Below, piece after piece: positions 1 to 7,603 of a stretch of DNA of 32,829 bases. Source of the DNA: Rhodoplanes serenus (lineage in GTDB: Bacteria; Pseudomonadota; Alphaproteobacteria; Rhizobiales; Xanthobacteraceae); NCBI GenBank assembly GCA_945897515.1, contig CAMDFO010000052.1, forward strand, positions 1-32,829, in the 5' to 3' direction. Below the pieces are notes generated by a model. The model saw nothing but the letters and a program-made list of their open reading frames with translations. It had not been told where the DNA came from and did not search any database. A program made the position numbers and the translations under genes. The first letter of the stretch is position 1. Each line of letters starts with the position of its first letter.

Positions 1-546
1 ACCGAACTGCGCTCGCGCGCCACCGGCCAGCCATTGTCGTTCGAGATGCTGGTCACCACCAAGGAGCAGGAGCGCCTCGCCATCGCGTTCGCCCGCCATC
101 TCAAGCGCGCCGGCATCAATGCGCGGCTGCGCGTCGTCGATGCCGTACAGTATGACCGCCGCCGCGTCGGATTCGATTTCGACATGATCGAATACCGCTG
201 GGATCAGTCGCTCTCGCCGGGCAACGAGCAGGCCTTTTACTGGGGCTCGGCCGCGGCCGACGAACAGGGCACGCGCAACTACATGGGTGTGAAAAGCGCA
301 GCCGCCGACGCGATGATCGCCGCCATGCTGAAGGCGCGCGCGCGCGAGGATTTCGTCGCCGCGGTGCGTGCGCTCGACCGCGTGCTGATCTCAGGACACT
401 TCGTCATGCCGCTGTTCCACCTGCCGGAACAATGGGTGGCGCGCTGGACCAATGTGGCACGGCCGGAGGCGGTATCGCTATTCGGCTATCTCCCGGAAAC
501 CTGGTGGAGCGTGAGCCCCCGCGAGCCCGCATCGAGGCGCCCGTGA
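1..546 (+). CDS. ABC transporter solute-binding protein, family 5 (3' part, start outside window)
   Basis: This is the C-terminal 181 residues of a periplasmic substrate-binding protein of the peptide/nickel/opine type (SBP family 5). The frame is open from base 1, so the true start lies upstream. The call rests on the fold-typical end of the family: a segment like SFEMLVTTKEQERLAIAFA followed by a region resembling the usual second-lobe 'amphipathic helix, YDRRRVGFDFDMIEYRW' stretch, then a tail with HFVMPLFHLPEQWVARW, the place where these proteins normally carry 'ip.y....w...'. Such proteins deliver oligopeptides or similar solutes to an ABC permease in the inner membrane. Its stop codon overlaps the GTG start of the next gene (GTGA), so the two are probably translationally coupled. 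The substrate cannot be told from this fragment. Confidence 0.8.
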   Translation, partial: TELRSRATGQPLSFEMLVTTKEQERLAIAFARHLKRAGINARLRVVDAVQYDRRRVGFDFDMIEYRWDQSLSPGNEQAFYWGSAAADEQGTRNYMGVKSAAADAMIAAMLKARAREDFVAAVRALDRVLISGHFVMPLFHLPEQWVARWTNVARPEAVSLFGYLPETWWSVSPREPASRRP

Positions 547-2081
547 TCCTGAACCCGCCGCACGCTCCGGAGGCTGGCGACGACGGCCGCACCACGCTCG
601 ACGACCTGTTCCGTCGGGCCGTGGCGCGCCGGCCTGACGCCCTCGCACTGGCCGACCCACCCAACCGCGAGGCATTCACCGACGGCGCGCCGCTCCGCCT
701 CACTTATGCGCAGGCCGATCGCATCGTCTCGGCCATCGCCGGACGCCTGCTTCGGCTCGGGCTCGCGACCGATGCGGTGATCGGTCTGCAGCTTCCCAAC
801 ACGGTGGAAGGCGTGCTCACGCTGCTCGGCGTGCTGCGCGCAGGAATGATCGCCGCACCGTTGCCGCTGTTGTGGCGCCGCGCCGATGCCGCCACCGCGC
901 TGCGCAGGCTGAGCGCTCGGGTCATTGTAGCGCATTCGCGCATCAGCGAATTCGATCATTGCGAACTGGCGACGCACGCCGCGGCCGAGGTTTTCCAGAT
1001 CCGCTACGTCTGCGGGTTCGGCGCCAAGCTCCCCGACGGTGTGATCCCGTTCAACGAGCTGCTGACCAGCGAGCACGCCGAACCCCTGCCGCCGGTCCAG
1101 CGTGACGGCAATCCGGCTGCGCATGTGGCGGTCGTCACCTGGGACGTCACGCCGGACGGGCTTGTACCGGTCGCGCGCAATCACGCCGCGCTAATCGCCG
1201 GTGGACTCGCGATCATGCTGGAGGGCCAGTTGGAACAGGATGCGACGATCCTGTCGCCCTGCCCGCCCAGTACGTTCGCGGGCCTGGGCCTCGGCCTCCT
1301 GCCGTGGCTGCTGACCGGCGGGACATTGCTGCTGCATCACGGCTTCGACGCGGAGGCGTTCGCAGCGCAGTGCCACGATGGCTGCGACACGGTGGTGCTG
1401 CCAGCTCCCGTCGTGCCGCAACTGGCATCCGCGGGCCTGCTCGACCATCCCGGCCTGCGCAATGTGCTGGCGCTGTGGCGTGCGCCTGAGCGCCTTCCCG
1501 CCGCTCCGGCCTGGCATCGTCCCCAGATCGGGCTGGTCGACGTGCTGGCGTTCGGCGAGGTCGCGCTGTTCGGCACCCGCCGCGGAGCCGGCGGCGAACC
1601 TGCGCCGATCCCCTCAGGTCCGGTGACTGCACCGCGCGGCGCCCCTGGCGCCATCGTGGTGGCCGAGCTTGTGCGAAGCGACGCCGGCACCCTCGGCGTG
1701 CGCGGCCCTCTGGTGCCGCAGCATGCGTTCCCGCCGGAAGCATCCGGCCCCCAGATCAAGATCGACGCCGGCGGCCTGGTCGACACCGGCTATGCGTGCC
1801 GGCTCGACCGCGCGACCCAAACGCTGGTCATCACCGGCCCACCGCCCGGCATCGTCAACGTTGGCGGCTATCGCTTCCTGGTCCGGGAGCTTGCGGAGAT
1901 GGCCGCGCGTGCGGAGAGCGGCGCAGGAATAGCCGCGCTGCCCGATGCCCTGACCGGCAACCGGCTCGCGGGCCACGCCGCCGACCGGACAGCGGCGCAG
2001 ACTGTACTGACCGCTTTCGGCGCCAATCCACTTGTCGCCGACGCCTTCCGCGACCGGCGCAGGGACGGCTCGACCGGCTGA
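543..2081 (+). CDS. AMP-dependent synthetase/ligase-like protein, probably catalytically degenerate
   Basis: This 512-residue protein has the layout of the ANL adenylate-forming superfamily (acyl-CoA synthetases, NRPS adenylation domains). Family-like blocks are an N-terminal LTYAQADRIVSAIAGRLLRLG stretch near residues 55-75, LQLPNTVEGVLTLLGVLRAG after it, and a late DTGYACRLDRATQ...GIVNVGGYRFLVRELAE segment corresponding to the A7/A8 region. The glycine-rich phosphate-binding motif (usually TSGTTGxPKG) is replaced around residues 199-210 by TWDVTPDGLVPV, which lacks both the glycines and the lysine. The C-terminal subdomain ends without the usual PxTxxGKxxR lysine motif. I therefore infer a pseudoenzyme or a much altered ligase. 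The GTG start at 543 is chosen because it overlaps the upstream stop (GTGA) and the family similarity begins just after it; the open frame extends further upstream inside the previous gene. Confidence 0.7.
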   Translation: MILNPPHAPEAGDDGRTTLDDLFRRAVARRPDALALADPPNREAFTDGAPLRLTYAQADRIVSAIAGRLLRLGLATDAVIGLQLPNTVEGVLTLLGVLRAGMIAAPLPLLWRRADAATALRRLSARVIVAHSRISEFDHCELATHAAAEVFQIRYVCGFGAKLPDGVIPFNELLTSEHAEPLPPVQRDGNPAAHVAVVTWDVTPDGLVPVARNHAALIAGGLAIMLEGQLEQDATILSPCPPSTFAGLGLGLLPWLLTGGTLLLHHGFDAEAFAAQCHDGCDTVVLPAPVVPQLASAGLLDHPGLRNVLALWRAPERLPAAPAWHRPQIGLVDVLAFGEVALFGTRRGAGGEPAPIPSGPVTAPRGAPGAIVVAELVRSDAGTLGVRGPLVPQHAFPPEASGPQIKIDAGGLVDTGYACRLDRATQTLVITGPPPGIVNVGGYRFLVRELAEMAARAESGAGIAALPDALTGNRLAGHAADRTAAQTVLTAFGANPLVADAFRDRRRDGSTG

Positions 2082-2165
2082 CGGTCCCCAAGCTGGTTGC
2101 TGCGTTGACGAGGCATTAACAGCAATCCCCTAGGTTGCGGCCTTCCTCGTGCCGCGTGCGTCCTC

Positions 2166-3413
2166 ATGTCCCTGCAAGGTCCGATCGTCGTCGTTGCCGA
2201 GAAACCGGCGGCAGGCCTTGCTCAAGCCTTCAGCAATGCAGGCGCTTTTCCGATCGTAGAGGCGTGCTGGGCCGATGCACCGGCGGCGATCCGATCGATC
2301 AAGCCGGCGGCCGTTGTGCTAGCCCATCCGGACCCCGCCGACGCGCGCGCGGTGGAGGCCCTCACCCGCGAGATCGCCGCGGCCGTGCCGCTGCTGCCGG
2401 TGGTGGCGCGCGTGCGCGACGATGCCGATCCCGCCATTCCCGGCGCGCTGCCGATCTCGGCCGAGGCGCCGATCGAACGTCTGATCGCGCGGCTGTCCTC
2501 GGCGATCCGGCTGCGCACCCTGCACGCCACCGTGCTCCGTCGTGCCCAGACGCTGAAGACCGAACGCAACATCATCGCAGAACTTCCGCCGACCGATCCG
2601 CTGGAGGACGCGACCGTGCTCGTACTCGGCCGCGGCCGTTCGCATCCGGTGCTCAGCGTGGCGGTCGGCGAGCGCATGGGCATCATGGGCGCGCTCAGCG
2701 TCGATTCCGCCGCACGCTGCCTCAACGCGCGCGAGATCGAAGGCATCGTCATCGGCGAAGGGATTCCCGCACGCGGCCTGGAGGCATTGTATGCGGCGCT
2801 GGCCGAGGATGCCCGCTTCCGCGAAATGCCGGTCGGCGCACTCGGCTCCGGCCCGGAGCCCGAGGTGCTGCCGAACTTCGTACGCGCGGGCGATCCGGCG
2901 ATCCTGATCGAACGCATGCTGCCGCTGATCCGGCTGCGCGCCTTCGAAGGCCGCCTCAAGCGCCTGCTGCAATCGATCGAGTGCAAGGGCATGCTCGACG
3001 TGCAGACTGGACTGCTCAATGTCGACGCCTTCGGCCGCGACCTCACCCAGGCCATCGACGAAACCGCGGAGCGCGGCGTCGGCCTCTCGATTGCGCGCTT
3101 CGGTTTCGACGACGCCATCGACCGCCGCACCAGCTTCGACGCGGCCCGGCTGCTCAGCCGGCTGATGCGCAACGTCGATTTCGCCTGCCGGCAGGACGAC
3201 GGCTCGATCCTGGCGGTGTTCACCGAGACCGATCTCCGCCACGCTCACGTGGTGGCGCGCCGGCTGGCCGCGGTGCTCAAGCACACAATGCTGCGGCCGG
3301 GCGCCGAGCAGACCCCGGTCAGCCCGAGCGTCACGCTTGCGACGCTCAAGCCCACCGATACCGTCCTCACCCTGCTGGCGCGGATTGCGCCGCGTGCGGT
3401 TGCCGCCGAGTAG
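2166..3413 (+). CDS. GGDEF-domain-like protein with degenerate active site
   Basis: The protein has 415 residues. The N-terminal two thirds look like two receiver-like alpha/beta segments (IVVVAEKPAAGLAQAF at the start, and VLVLGRGRSHPVLSVAVGE near 160), but I see no clear phospho-acceptor pocket. The C-terminal third resembles a diguanylate cyclase domain: LDVQTGLLNVDAF from residue 277 matches the family's D-x-L-T-G-L-x-N-R signature. Where the GGDEF catalytic loop should be, residues 342-350 read RQDDGSILA, so the two glycines and the metal-binding acidic pair are not in place. Cyclic di-GMP synthesis is therefore unlikely; nucleotide binding or a purely structural role is possible. It begins 84 bases after the ligase-like gene and ends 43 bases before the FrnE-like gene. 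No membrane segment is evident, so it is probably cytoplasmic. Confidence 0.7.
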   Translation: MSLQGPIVVVAEKPAAGLAQAFSNAGAFPIVEACWADAPAAIRSIKPAAVVLAHPDPADARAVEALTREIAAAVPLLPVVARVRDDADPAIPGALPISAEAPIERLIARLSSAIRLRTLHATVLRRAQTLKTERNIIAELPPTDPLEDATVLVLGRGRSHPVLSVAVGERMGIMGALSVDSAARCLNAREIEGIVIGEGIPARGLEALYAALAEDARFREMPVGALGSGPEPEVLPNFVRAGDPAILIERMLPLIRLRAFEGRLKRLLQSIECKGMLDVQTGLLNVDAFGRDLTQAIDETAERGVGLSIARFGFDDAIDRRTSFDAARLLSRLMRNVDFACRQDDGSILAVFTETDLRHAHVVARRLAAVLKHTMLRPGAEQTPVSPSVTLATLKPTDTVLTLLARIAPRAVAAE

Positions 3414-3456
3414 TCCGGGGCTTAAATCTAGCGGACCAGCCCAGCGAGGTCCGCCT

Positions 3457-4161
3457 ATGTCCTCTTCCGAACAGCCCGTAACGCCGCTCACCATCGACGT
3501 CGTATCGGACGTCGTCTGCCCTTGGTGCTTCATCGGAAAGGCCCGTCTTGAGAAGGCCTTAGCCTTGAAACCGCATATTCCAGTCGAGGTTCGATTTCAC
3601 CCCTATTTCCTCAATCCGTGGGTGCCGCGCGAGGGCATGGCGCGCGACGAATACCTCACCACCAAGTTCGGCTCGCCCGACCGCTACACGGCGATTGCCG
3701 GGCGGGTCAAAGCCGCGGCGGCTGAGGAAGGCCTGATCTACGCGGTCGACAAGATGAAGCGGCAGCCTAACACCACGGACTGCCATCGCCTGATCCTGTG
3801 GGCGAACTCCATCGGCAAATCGGCGACGATGAAGCAGCACCTGATGGATCTCTACTTCACCGACGGCGCCGACCTTTCCGACCGCGAGACCCTGGTGAAG
3901 GCCGCAGCCGACGTCGGCCTGAACGCTGACGACATCCGCAAGATGCTGGCGAGCGACGCCGATCTCGACCGTATCGAGGCCGAGGCCAATTCGGCCAAGG
4001 AGTCCGGCATCGACGGCGTGCCGACGTTCATCCTGGGCGGCGTTGCGGCCGTCACCGGCGCGCAGTCGCCCGAGGTGCTCGCCAACGCCATCGAGCAGGT
4101 CGCCAACAACCGCGAGCGCTTCCTCGCCGAGCAGCGCTCAGCGCAGGCCGCGCCGGTCTAA
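3457..4161 (+). CDS. DsbA-family / FrnE-like thiol oxidoreductase
   Basis: This 234-residue protein belongs to the DsbA/2-hydroxychromene-2-carboxylate isomerase superfamily and is closest in layout to FrnE. A thioredoxin-type active site CPWC lies at residues 21-24 in the stretch VVSDVVCPWCFIGKARLE. The helical insertion contains the FrnE-like block TTDCHRLILWA, and the cis-proline loop appears near the end as GIDGVPTFILGG. There is no signal peptide, so it probably acts in the cytoplasm in disulfide exchange or protection under oxidative stress, as described for FrnE relatives. ATG 3457 is chosen over longer in-frame starts because homology begins a few residues after it; the upstream extension lies within the preceding gene. 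Its stop overlaps by four bases the stop of the convergent HupE-like gene. Confidence 0.88.
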   Translation: MSSSEQPVTPLTIDVVSDVVCPWCFIGKARLEKALALKPHIPVEVRFHPYFLNPWVPREGMARDEYLTTKFGSPDRYTAIAGRVKAAAAEEGLIYAVDKMKRQPNTTDCHRLILWANSIGKSATMKQHLMDLYFTDGADLSDRETLVKAAADVGLNADDIRKMLASDADLDRIEAEANSAKESGIDGVPTFILGGVAAVTGAQSPEVLANAIEQVANNRERFLAEQRSAQAAPV

Positions 4162-4742
4162 GCCGCGAAGCGCAACGCCAACACCAGGATCGCGCTGGCC
4201 GCGATCCATGAGCCGAGGATGCGCGCCGCGACGCTGCGCCAGCCACCGCGCAGCCGCGACGCGGCTTCCACCACCACGATCAGCAAAATCGTCCCGCCAA
4301 AGCCGGTGCCGATCAGCATGAAGTTGGCTTCGCGCACCGAGAGGACCTCTGGGGGCGAGTCGAGGGCGATCGCGAATCCGATGGCAGAGCCGAGCGCAAT
4401 GCCTACAGCTTCCGGCAGCGTCCGGCCCCAGGCAACCAGCGCGCCGAGGGCAAACCCAAGCAGCAGCACCGCCTCGCCCATCAGGCTCGGGACAAAGCCG
4501 AAGGTCATCACGCCAAGCCCCGCCGCCAGCGTGGCGATGAAGGCGAACGGCGCGGGCCTCGCCCACTCGGCCTGCTGACCGACCAGCAGCCCGAGGCCGA
4601 CGATGGCAAGCAGGTGCGCCGGCACGAACAGCGGATGCAGCACGCCGCCGAAGATGCCTCCGATGCCGAGCGGCGGCGGATGCGCCATCGCGCTCGTTGC
4701 GGTCGTCGCCAGGACCACCGCGATCAGGACCAGCAGCCTCAT
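4158..4742 (-). CDS. HupE/UreJ-like membrane protein lacking the metal motifs (second of a pair)
   Basis: The protein has 194 residues, with a signal peptide (MRLLVLIAVVLATTATSAMA) followed directly by a histidine and about six hydrophobic segments. It matches the HupE/UreJ family, whose members include hydrogenase- and urease-linked nickel/cobalt permeases. The first family motif, HX5DH, is altered: residues 36-43 read HPLFVPAH, so the aspartate is lost while both histidines remain. The second motif, FHGxAHGxE, is absent; the corresponding region reads IALDSPPE. Metal transport by this copy alone is therefore doubtful. Its ATG overlaps the stop of the upstream paralogue (ATGA), implying coupled translation and perhaps a heteromeric partner of that paralogue. 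No urease or hydrogenase gene is in the window. Confidence 0.75.
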   Translation of the reverse strand: MRLLVLIAVVLATTATSAMAHPPPLGIGGIFGGVLHPLFVPAHLLAIVGLGLLVGQQAEWARPAPFAFIATLAAGLGVMTFGFVPSLMGEAVLLLGFALGALVAWGRTLPEAVGIALGSAIGFAIALDSPPEVLSVREANFMLIGTGFGGTILLIVVVEAASRLRGGWRSVAARILGSWIAASAILVLALRFAA

Positions 4743-5326
4743 GCCAGGCGGCTCAGGAACACGAAGCCGGCAACCGCGATGATGGCGCCCGCCGCCCGCA
4801 CCGCGATCCGTCCGCCGGGCCAGCGCACCAGCAGGCCAAACGCGATGCCGGCAAGATGCAGGATACCGGTCGCCACCACGAACCCGACCGAATAGGCGAC
4901 CGCGTCGGCCCCGGGCGGCAGCTCCGCCCCATGGGCGTGACCGTGGAAGATCGCGAATGCTCCAACCACGACGGATGCGATCCACAGCGGCGGCCGGGCC
5001 GCCAGCGCCACCGCCAGACCGAGCACGACCGCGGAAACAGCGATGCCGACCTCGATGCCGGGCAGCGGCACGCCCAGAATGCCGAGCACGCCGCCAAGCG
5101 CCATCACCAGCGGAAACACCACCGGCAGGATGACGATGGCCGGCGCGCCGAGAAACGCGCCCCACAGCCCGACCGCTACCATCGCCACGACATGATCGGG
5201 ACCGAACATCGGATGGGCCAGCCCGCCCACGAAGCCACCGGCCACGCCGCCGGTGTGGGCCAGCGCGGGCGCGGCCACCGACAAACAGAGCAGAACTGCA
5301 AAAAGCCGGATTGCTTGCGGCGTCAT
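4739..5326 (-). CDS. HupE/UreJ family metal permease (first of a pair)
   Basis: This 195-residue inner-membrane protein has a signal peptide ending ...APALA, then H24, and about six to seven hydrophobic segments. Both family motifs are intact: H38-P-M-F-G-P-D44-H45 (the HX5DH motif in the first transmembrane segment) and FHGHAHGAE at residues 127-135. HupE from Rhizobium leguminosarum is an experimentally supported nickel permease, so nickel (or cobalt) uptake is the likely role; this is by family, not shown here. The start at 5326 puts a normal signal peptide at the N-terminus; the longer frame upstream has no such feature. It is divergent from the enolase-superfamily gene with 46 bases between start codons, and overlaps the next gene by the four bases ATGA. 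Confidence 0.82.
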   Translation of the reverse strand: MTPQAIRLFAVLLCLSVAAPALAHTGGVAGGFVGGLAHPMFGPDHVVAMVAVGLWGAFLGAPAIVILPVVFPLVMALGGVLGILGVPLPGIEVGIAVSAVVLGLAVALAARPPLWIASVVVGAFAIFHGHAHGAELPPGADAVAYSVGFVVATGILHLAGIAFGLLVRWPGGRIAVRAAGAIIAVAGFVFLSRLA

Positions 5327-5340
5327 GTCAGACACTATAG
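5311..5340 (+). promoter_or_regulatory. Possible sigma-70 type promoter for the enolase-superfamily gene
   Basis: TTGCTT at 5311-5316 and CTATAG at 5335-5340 are separated by 18 bases and point towards the gene starting at 5373. The -35 element lies inside the first codons of the divergent HupE-like gene. The match is modest and GC-rich genomes give chance hits, so this is tentative. Confidence 0.25.
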
Positions 5341-5372
5341 CGCCGCCGCAGACCCGCGGCAGTGAGGAATGC

Positions 5373-6473
5373 ATGCCCGCCGTCACCATCGAGACCATCA
5401 ACACCATCCCGCTTCGCATTCCGCTCGACACCTGGGCGCCGCCGCCGATGTTCGCCGGCAAGCCGCGAACCCATGTCGAGATGTTCCTGGTGCGTGTGAA
5501 GACCAGCAACGGCGTGGTCGGATGGGGCGAGTGCTATGGCTCCAGCCTGCCGCTGCTCAACGCGGTGTTCGACGCCTGGGTGAAGCACCTTGCGATCGGA
5601 CAGGACCCGACCGACAAGACCCTCACCGCGCGGCTCGAACGGCTGCTGCACGGCATGGGCCGCGCCGGCTCGACCCTGCACGCGATCAGCGGGCTGGACA
5701 TCGCGCTGTGGGATATCCGCGGCAAGCTCGAAGGCGTGTCGGTCTCGAAACTGCTCGGCGGAGCCAAGCGCAAGCGGGTGGAAACCTACGCTTCGCTGCT
5801 GCAATACAATGGCGTACTCGAGCACGTGAAGCGGAATACCGAACGCGCGCTGGAACAAGGCTACCGCCACATCAAACTGCACGAGAAAACCGCGGAGGCG
5901 GTCGCGGCGTCGCGTGCCGTCGCCGGCCCCGACATCCCGATCATGGTGGACACCAACTGCGCCTGGCTGCCGGGCGAGGCCAACGGGCCGGTCGCGGCGA
6001 TGGGTGCGTCCAAACCGTTCTGGGTCGAGGAGCCGATCTGGCCGCCCGAGGATTTCGAGTCGCTGGCGGCGCTGCGCAAAGCCACCGGCGTGCCGCTGGC
6101 GATGGGCGAGAACGCCACCGGCGTTTTGGATTTCCGCAAGATGGTGGCCGCGGGCGCGACCGATTTCGTGCAGCCCTCCATCGTCAAGATCGGCGGCCTG
6201 ACCAATCTCTGGCAGGTGGCGACCGAGGCGGAAAAGGCCGGCGTCACCTGCGTGCCGCACGCGTTCTTCTTCGGGCCCGGCTATCTCGCGACCTTGCACG
6301 CCATCGCCTGCAAGGAGCGTGACGCGCCGCTGGAGCGGCTGTTCGCGGATGTCGCCTTCACGGCCTATTCCAAGACGGTGCCCAACGTGAACGGCGCGGT
6401 CGAAGTGCCGGAAGACCGGCCCGGCCTCGGCGCCGATCCGGAAGATGAATTGATCAGCCGCTTCCGCATATGA
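5373..6473 (+). CDS. Mandelate racemase/muconate lactonizing enzyme family protein (enolase superfamily)
   Basis: A 366-residue enzyme with the N-terminal capping domain and C-terminal barrel of the enolase superfamily, mandelate-racemase-like. Visible catalytic landmarks are K168 in HIKLHEK (a K-x-H in place of the usual K-x-K), metal ligands D193 (MVDTN), E219 (VEEP) and E246 (GEN), and H296 in VPHAFFFGP. The aspartate that normally pairs with this histidine is replaced by serine (QPS, S269). These enzymes abstract a proton alpha to a carboxylate, doing racemisation, dehydration or cycloisomerisation of acid substrates. The following five Bug-type receptors suggest an organic or sugar acid as substrate, but which one is unknown. 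ATG 5373 has a GAGGA ribosome site a few bases upstream. Confidence 0.85.
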   Translation: MPAVTIETINTIPLRIPLDTWAPPPMFAGKPRTHVEMFLVRVKTSNGVVGWGECYGSSLPLLNAVFDAWVKHLAIGQDPTDKTLTARLERLLHGMGRAGSTLHAISGLDIALWDIRGKLEGVSVSKLLGGAKRKRVETYASLLQYNGVLEHVKRNTERALEQGYRHIKLHEKTAEAVAASRAVAGPDIPIMVDTNCAWLPGEANGPVAAMGASKPFWVEEPIWPPEDFESLAALRKATGVPLAMGENATGVLDFRKMVAAGATDFVQPSIVKIGGLTNLWQVATEAEKAGVTCVPHAFFFGPGYLATLHAIACKERDAPLERLFADVAFTAYSKTVPNVNGAVEVPEDRPGLGADPEDELISRFRI

Positions 6474-6524
6474 TCTGAATTAAAATCTAGAACCAAAAAT
6501 CAAAATCCCTGGGAGGATGCTGCG

Positions 6525-7511
6525 ATGACCACATTGAACAGACGCGCCGTATTGACCGGCACGGTGGCGGTTGCCGGCTCGGCGATGCTCGGCTCGCGGC
6601 CGGCATTCGCGCAGGCCTACCCGCAGCGCACCGTGCGGCTGATCGTGCCGTACGCGGCCGGCGGCGGTACCGACGTGTTCTCCCGCCTGCTGGCGCAGCA
6701 GATCGAGCGCGAGTTCGGCCAAACCCTCATCATCGACAATCGCGCCGGCGGCGCGAGAGTCATCGGCACCCAGGCGGTCGCGACTGCGCAGCCGGACGGC
6801 TACACCATCGGCATGGTGGATAGCGCCTTCGTCACCAATCCGGGCCTGCTCAAGGATCGCCTGCCCTACGACACCCGCAAGGACTTCGTCCCGGTGTCGC
6901 TGTTGTCGCGAACCCAGCTCGTGCTCTGCGTGCATCCGTCGTCGCCGTTCAAGTCGGCGAAGGAGCTGGTCGCATTCGGCAAGGCCAATCCGGGCAAGCT
7001 CACCTTCGCGTCGGCCGGCATCGGCACCGGCATCCATCTTGCGGGCGAACAGTTCCGCCAGGTTGCCGGGATCGAAGTCGTCATCGTTCCCTATCGCGGC
7101 GGCGCACCTGCGCTCGCCGACTTTTTGTCGGGCAAGACCGATTTCACCTTCGGTGCGGTTCCGACGATCAAGCCGCACATCGAGGGCGGCAAGGCGCGGG
7201 GCCTGGGCGTGACGCGCGGACGCGCGCCGCAATTGCCGGACATCCCGAGCATGGAAGAGATCGGCTTCGGTTCGGTGGATTCCGCAAGCGAGATGGGATT
7301 GATCGTGCCGGCGGCCACGCCCGCCGCCATCGTCGAGAAGCTGCAGCAGATTTCCGCCAAGGCGGTGAAAGATCCGGCGTTCAGCAAGGCGCTGCTGGAG
7401 CGCGGCTTCCAGCCGATCGGCACCACCACGGCGGAATTCCGCGCCCACGTCGATCGCGAGATCGACAAGTGGATCCGGATCATCGCGGCCGGCGGCATCA
7501 AGCCGGAATAG
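6525..7511 (+). CDS. Bug/TctC family tripartite tricarboxylate transporter receptor 1
   Basis: This 328-residue periplasmic receptor has a signal peptide (about 29 residues) with a twin arginine (NRRAVLTG), so export by Tat is possible. The mature part shows the Bug ligand loop PYAAGGGTD, then IIDNRAGG, the PDGYTI segment, LPYDTRKDFVPVS, and VPYRGGAPA. Bug proteins bind carboxylated solutes, clamping a carboxylate through water molecules in the first loop, and pass them to TctA/TctB; none of those membrane genes is in the window. A strong ribosome site (GGGAGGA) precedes ATG 6525. It begins 51 bases after the enolase-superfamily gene, in a short AT-rich gap, and is the first of five tandem receptor genes. 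Confidence 0.93.
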   Translation: MTTLNRRAVLTGTVAVAGSAMLGSRPAFAQAYPQRTVRLIVPYAAGGGTDVFSRLLAQQIEREFGQTLIIDNRAGGARVIGTQAVATAQPDGYTIGMVDSAFVTNPGLLKDRLPYDTRKDFVPVSLLSRTQLVLCVHPSSPFKSAKELVAFGKANPGKLTFASAGIGTGIHLAGEQFRQVAGIEVVIVPYRGGAPALADFLSGKTDFTFGAVPTIKPHIEGGKARGLGVTRGRAPQLPDIPSMEEIGFGSVDSASEMGLIVPAATPAAIVEKLQQISAKAVKDPAFSKALLERGFQPIGTTTAEFRAHVDREIDKWIRIIAAGGIKPE

Positions 7512-7603
7512 CGCGGCGATCGGCCGCGTTCCGCCTCCCCAGCCCGCGGCGCGTTGTGCTATCGTTTTGGCAAGAGCAACAGTTGCACGCTTGGGAGGAA
7601 AGC

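Noticed and set aside
2105-2136. TTGACG at 2105 with TAGGTT further down as a promoter for the GGDEF-like gene
   Set aside because: The spacing to the best -10-like hexamer is 20 bases and closer hexamers do not match, so support is too weak.
4743-5165. Upstream extension of the second HupE-like gene through its paralogue
   Set aside because: The extension is out of frame with the first HupE gene and would hide the signal peptide that begins at 4742.
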